NCBI GenBank assembly: GCA_021815245.1
Contig: JAKAHF010000164.1
Span: forward strand, 1-6,133
From: Actinomycetes bacterium
Lineage (GTDB): Bacteria > Actinomycetota > Thermoleophilia > RBG-16-64-13
Length of the DNA: 6,133 nt
Reading direction: 5' to 3'
Part shown: piece by piece, positions 4,987 through 6,133 of the stretch
How the letters are laid out: each line of letters opens with the position of its first letter
Numbering within the stretch: the first letter of the stretch is position 1
Notes under the pieces: generated by a model
Told to the model about the DNA's origin: nothing
Seen by the model: the letters and a program-made list of their open reading frames with translations, nothing else
Database searches by the model: none
Program-made: the position numbers and the translations under genes

Positions 4987-6133
4987 CTACGCGGGTTGCT
5001 GAGCGGGCAGTTTGATCGTCGACGTGTCGACGCCCACGTCGCCGGCCCCGGCGCCTTCACTCGAACCCATCTTCCAGACGCTGGGGCTGAGCGAGCCCAC
5101 CAGCACCACAAGCACCATGAGTGCACCCGCCCCCGTCAGAACGGCCGTGGGATTCAGCTGCACGAGTGCTCCCGCCACCGTGCTCGAGACGGGTGTCATG
5201 CCGACCACGGCGAGCATCATCAGACTCATCATCCGGCCGAGCATCGCGTCGGGCGTGCGCATCTGCAGCCAAGAGACGAACTGTATGACCACGTATCCTT
5301 CCGCCATGCCCATGACCCCCGCCGCGATGGCTGCGGGCGTCACCGCCGGCAGAGCGCCCAACGCCAGCACGCAGAGACCCATGACACCGGTCAGGCCCAG
5401 CATGATCCCCGCGAATCTGCGCCCGGTGGGTCGGGCCGTCACTCCCGCGAAGACGATCCCAGCGAGGGAGCCTCCGCCGCATGCCGAAAGCACGATGCCG
5501 AATGCCGCGGCGCCACCCGCGTACCTCGTGTCGGCAAGTACCGGGATGCCCACCGAGAACGGCCCGGTGATCAGTAGGTTTGCCGCGGCAATGAGGGCGA
5601 AGTAGTAGCGCAGCGGGTGATCCGCCCACACGAAGCGGAGCCCTTCGACCATCAGGGCCCCCACTCCATGCGCCCCCGCCTCAGCGCGCGCGGCGCGGTC
5701 GGCGCGGTCGAATCGCATCAAGCACAGCGCCCCGAGCGAGGCCACGAAGCTGATCGAGTCGAGTGTGAAGGCGGCGCCGATGCCCCACCGGTCGGGTACT
5801 CCCGTGGCGCCACCATCGAGCAACGCTATGAGAGTCCCCGCCAGCGCCGGGCCGAGGAACATCGAGAGCTGAGCCGTGCCCTGGATCAAGGCGTTGCCCG
5901 CTTGCAGGCAGTCGCTCTTGACCAATTGCGGCACCATCGCCGATTGGGCGGGGAAGAAGAACGCGTCGGCCAAGCCGAACATCAGGGCGAACCCGTAGAG
6001 CATCCACAGTTCGACTACTCCGCCCATGGTGACGGCCGCAAGCGCGGCGACGAGCAGCATACGGGCCGCATTCGAGGCGAGCATCAGCGCTCGTGGAGAC
6101 AGCCGGTCGGTGAGGGCTCCACCGACGAGCATG
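4987..6133 (-). CDS. MFS transporter, 5' end cut by the window edge
   Basis: The C-terminal 381 residues or so of a major facilitator superfamily exporter; roughly the first helix and a half of the usual 12-helix protein lies beyond base 6133. The visible part opens in motif A, GGALTDRLSPR (residues 4-14 of the visible part), which joins helices 2 and 3. The Met at 6130-6132 is therefore an internal residue, not the start. Next comes GLADAFFFPAQSAMVPQLV (53-71), then GNALIQGTAQLSMFLGPALAG (79-99), a pattern of the EntS/MFS_3-like drug and siderophore exporter group. The second half has WLQMRTPDAMLGRMMSL (288-304), matching the conserved loop between helices 10 and 11. A hydrophilic Gly/Ser-rich tail follows the last helix. 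Proton-coupled export of a small molecule is the likely role. It is on the same strand as the ABC exporter genes but separated from them by 150 bp, so shared transcription is possible, not shown. Confidence 0.9.
   Translation of the reverse strand, partial: MLVGGALTDRLSPRALMLASNAARMLLVAALAAVTMGGVVELWMLYGFALMFGLADAFFFPAQSAMVPQLVKSDCLQAGNALIQGTAQLSMFLGPALAGTLIALLDGGATGVPDRWGIGAAFTLDSISFVASLGALCLMRFDRADRAARAEAGAHGVGALMVEGLRFVWADHPLRYYFALIAAANLLITGPFSVGIPVLADTRYAGGAAAFGIVLSACGGGSLAGIVFAGVTARPTGRRFAGIMLGLTGVMGLCVLALGALPAVTPAAIAAGVMGMAEGYVVIQFVSWLQMRTPDAMLGRMMSLMMLAVVGMTPVSSTVAGALVQLNPTAVLTGAGALMVLVVLVGSLSPSVWKMGSSEGAGAGDVGVDTSTIKLPAQQPA

Noticed and set aside
4861..5577. Plus-strand open frame opposite the MFS gene
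   Set aside because: His/Arg-rich antisense shadow of membrane helices; no motif seen.

Overview
This 6.1-kb window is GC-rich with strong purine-rich ribosome binding sites. Its gene content fits an actinobacterium (Actinomycetota), possibly an anaerobic lineage, because the closest remembered relatives of the radical-SAM-like protein are from anaerobes. This assignment is inferred from base composition and family resemblance; no rRNA or other marker gene is present.

Layout. Positions 1-485 (+) hold the 3' end of an MMPL/RND-type membrane transporter, interrupted by an in-frame TAG where the family normally has Glu, so it is probably a fresh pseudogene, a recoded gene or a sequencing error. 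A 95-bp spacer with a possible -10 box, a palindrome and a hairpin leads to an acetoacetate-decarboxylase-superfamily gene (581-1387, +). Everything else lies on the minus strand and converges on that gene. In transcription order it is: an MFS exporter cut by the window's right edge (4987-6133), a MacB/FtsX-type permease (3673-4836), its ABC ATPase (2837-3655), a radical-SAM-family protein that has lost its [4Fe-4S] cysteine motif (1753-2757), and a small REDY/HapK- or EthD-like alpha/beta-barrel protein (1405-1713). Minus-strand gaps are 150, 17, 79 and 39 bp. A co-transcribed block is therefore plausible from the permease downward, with a strong GC hairpin between the ATPase and the radical-SAM-like gene.

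How the parts may fit together. The permease and ATPase form one ABC exporter of the MacB/LolCDE type. With the MFS and MMPL proteins, the window carries three kinds of export machinery beside two small-molecule enzyme folds (ADC-like and REDY/EthD-like). That resembles a resistance or secondary-metabolite export neighbourhood, but the substrate cannot be read from sequence.

The most striking item is the radical-SAM-like protein. Its reading frame is intact, its ribosome binding site is good and the scaffold signatures are kept (GGEP, the FFGVSITITRPNFAL stretch, PGTEHLV). The whole CxxxCxxC loop is absent by what looks like a clean in-frame deletion, the C-terminal auxiliary-cluster cysteines are rearranged, and the C-terminus is short. 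It is either a pseudoenzyme with a new role or a gene in early decay. No tRNA, rRNA, CRISPR array or insertion sequence was seen, and no gene-free stretch exceeds 300 bases.
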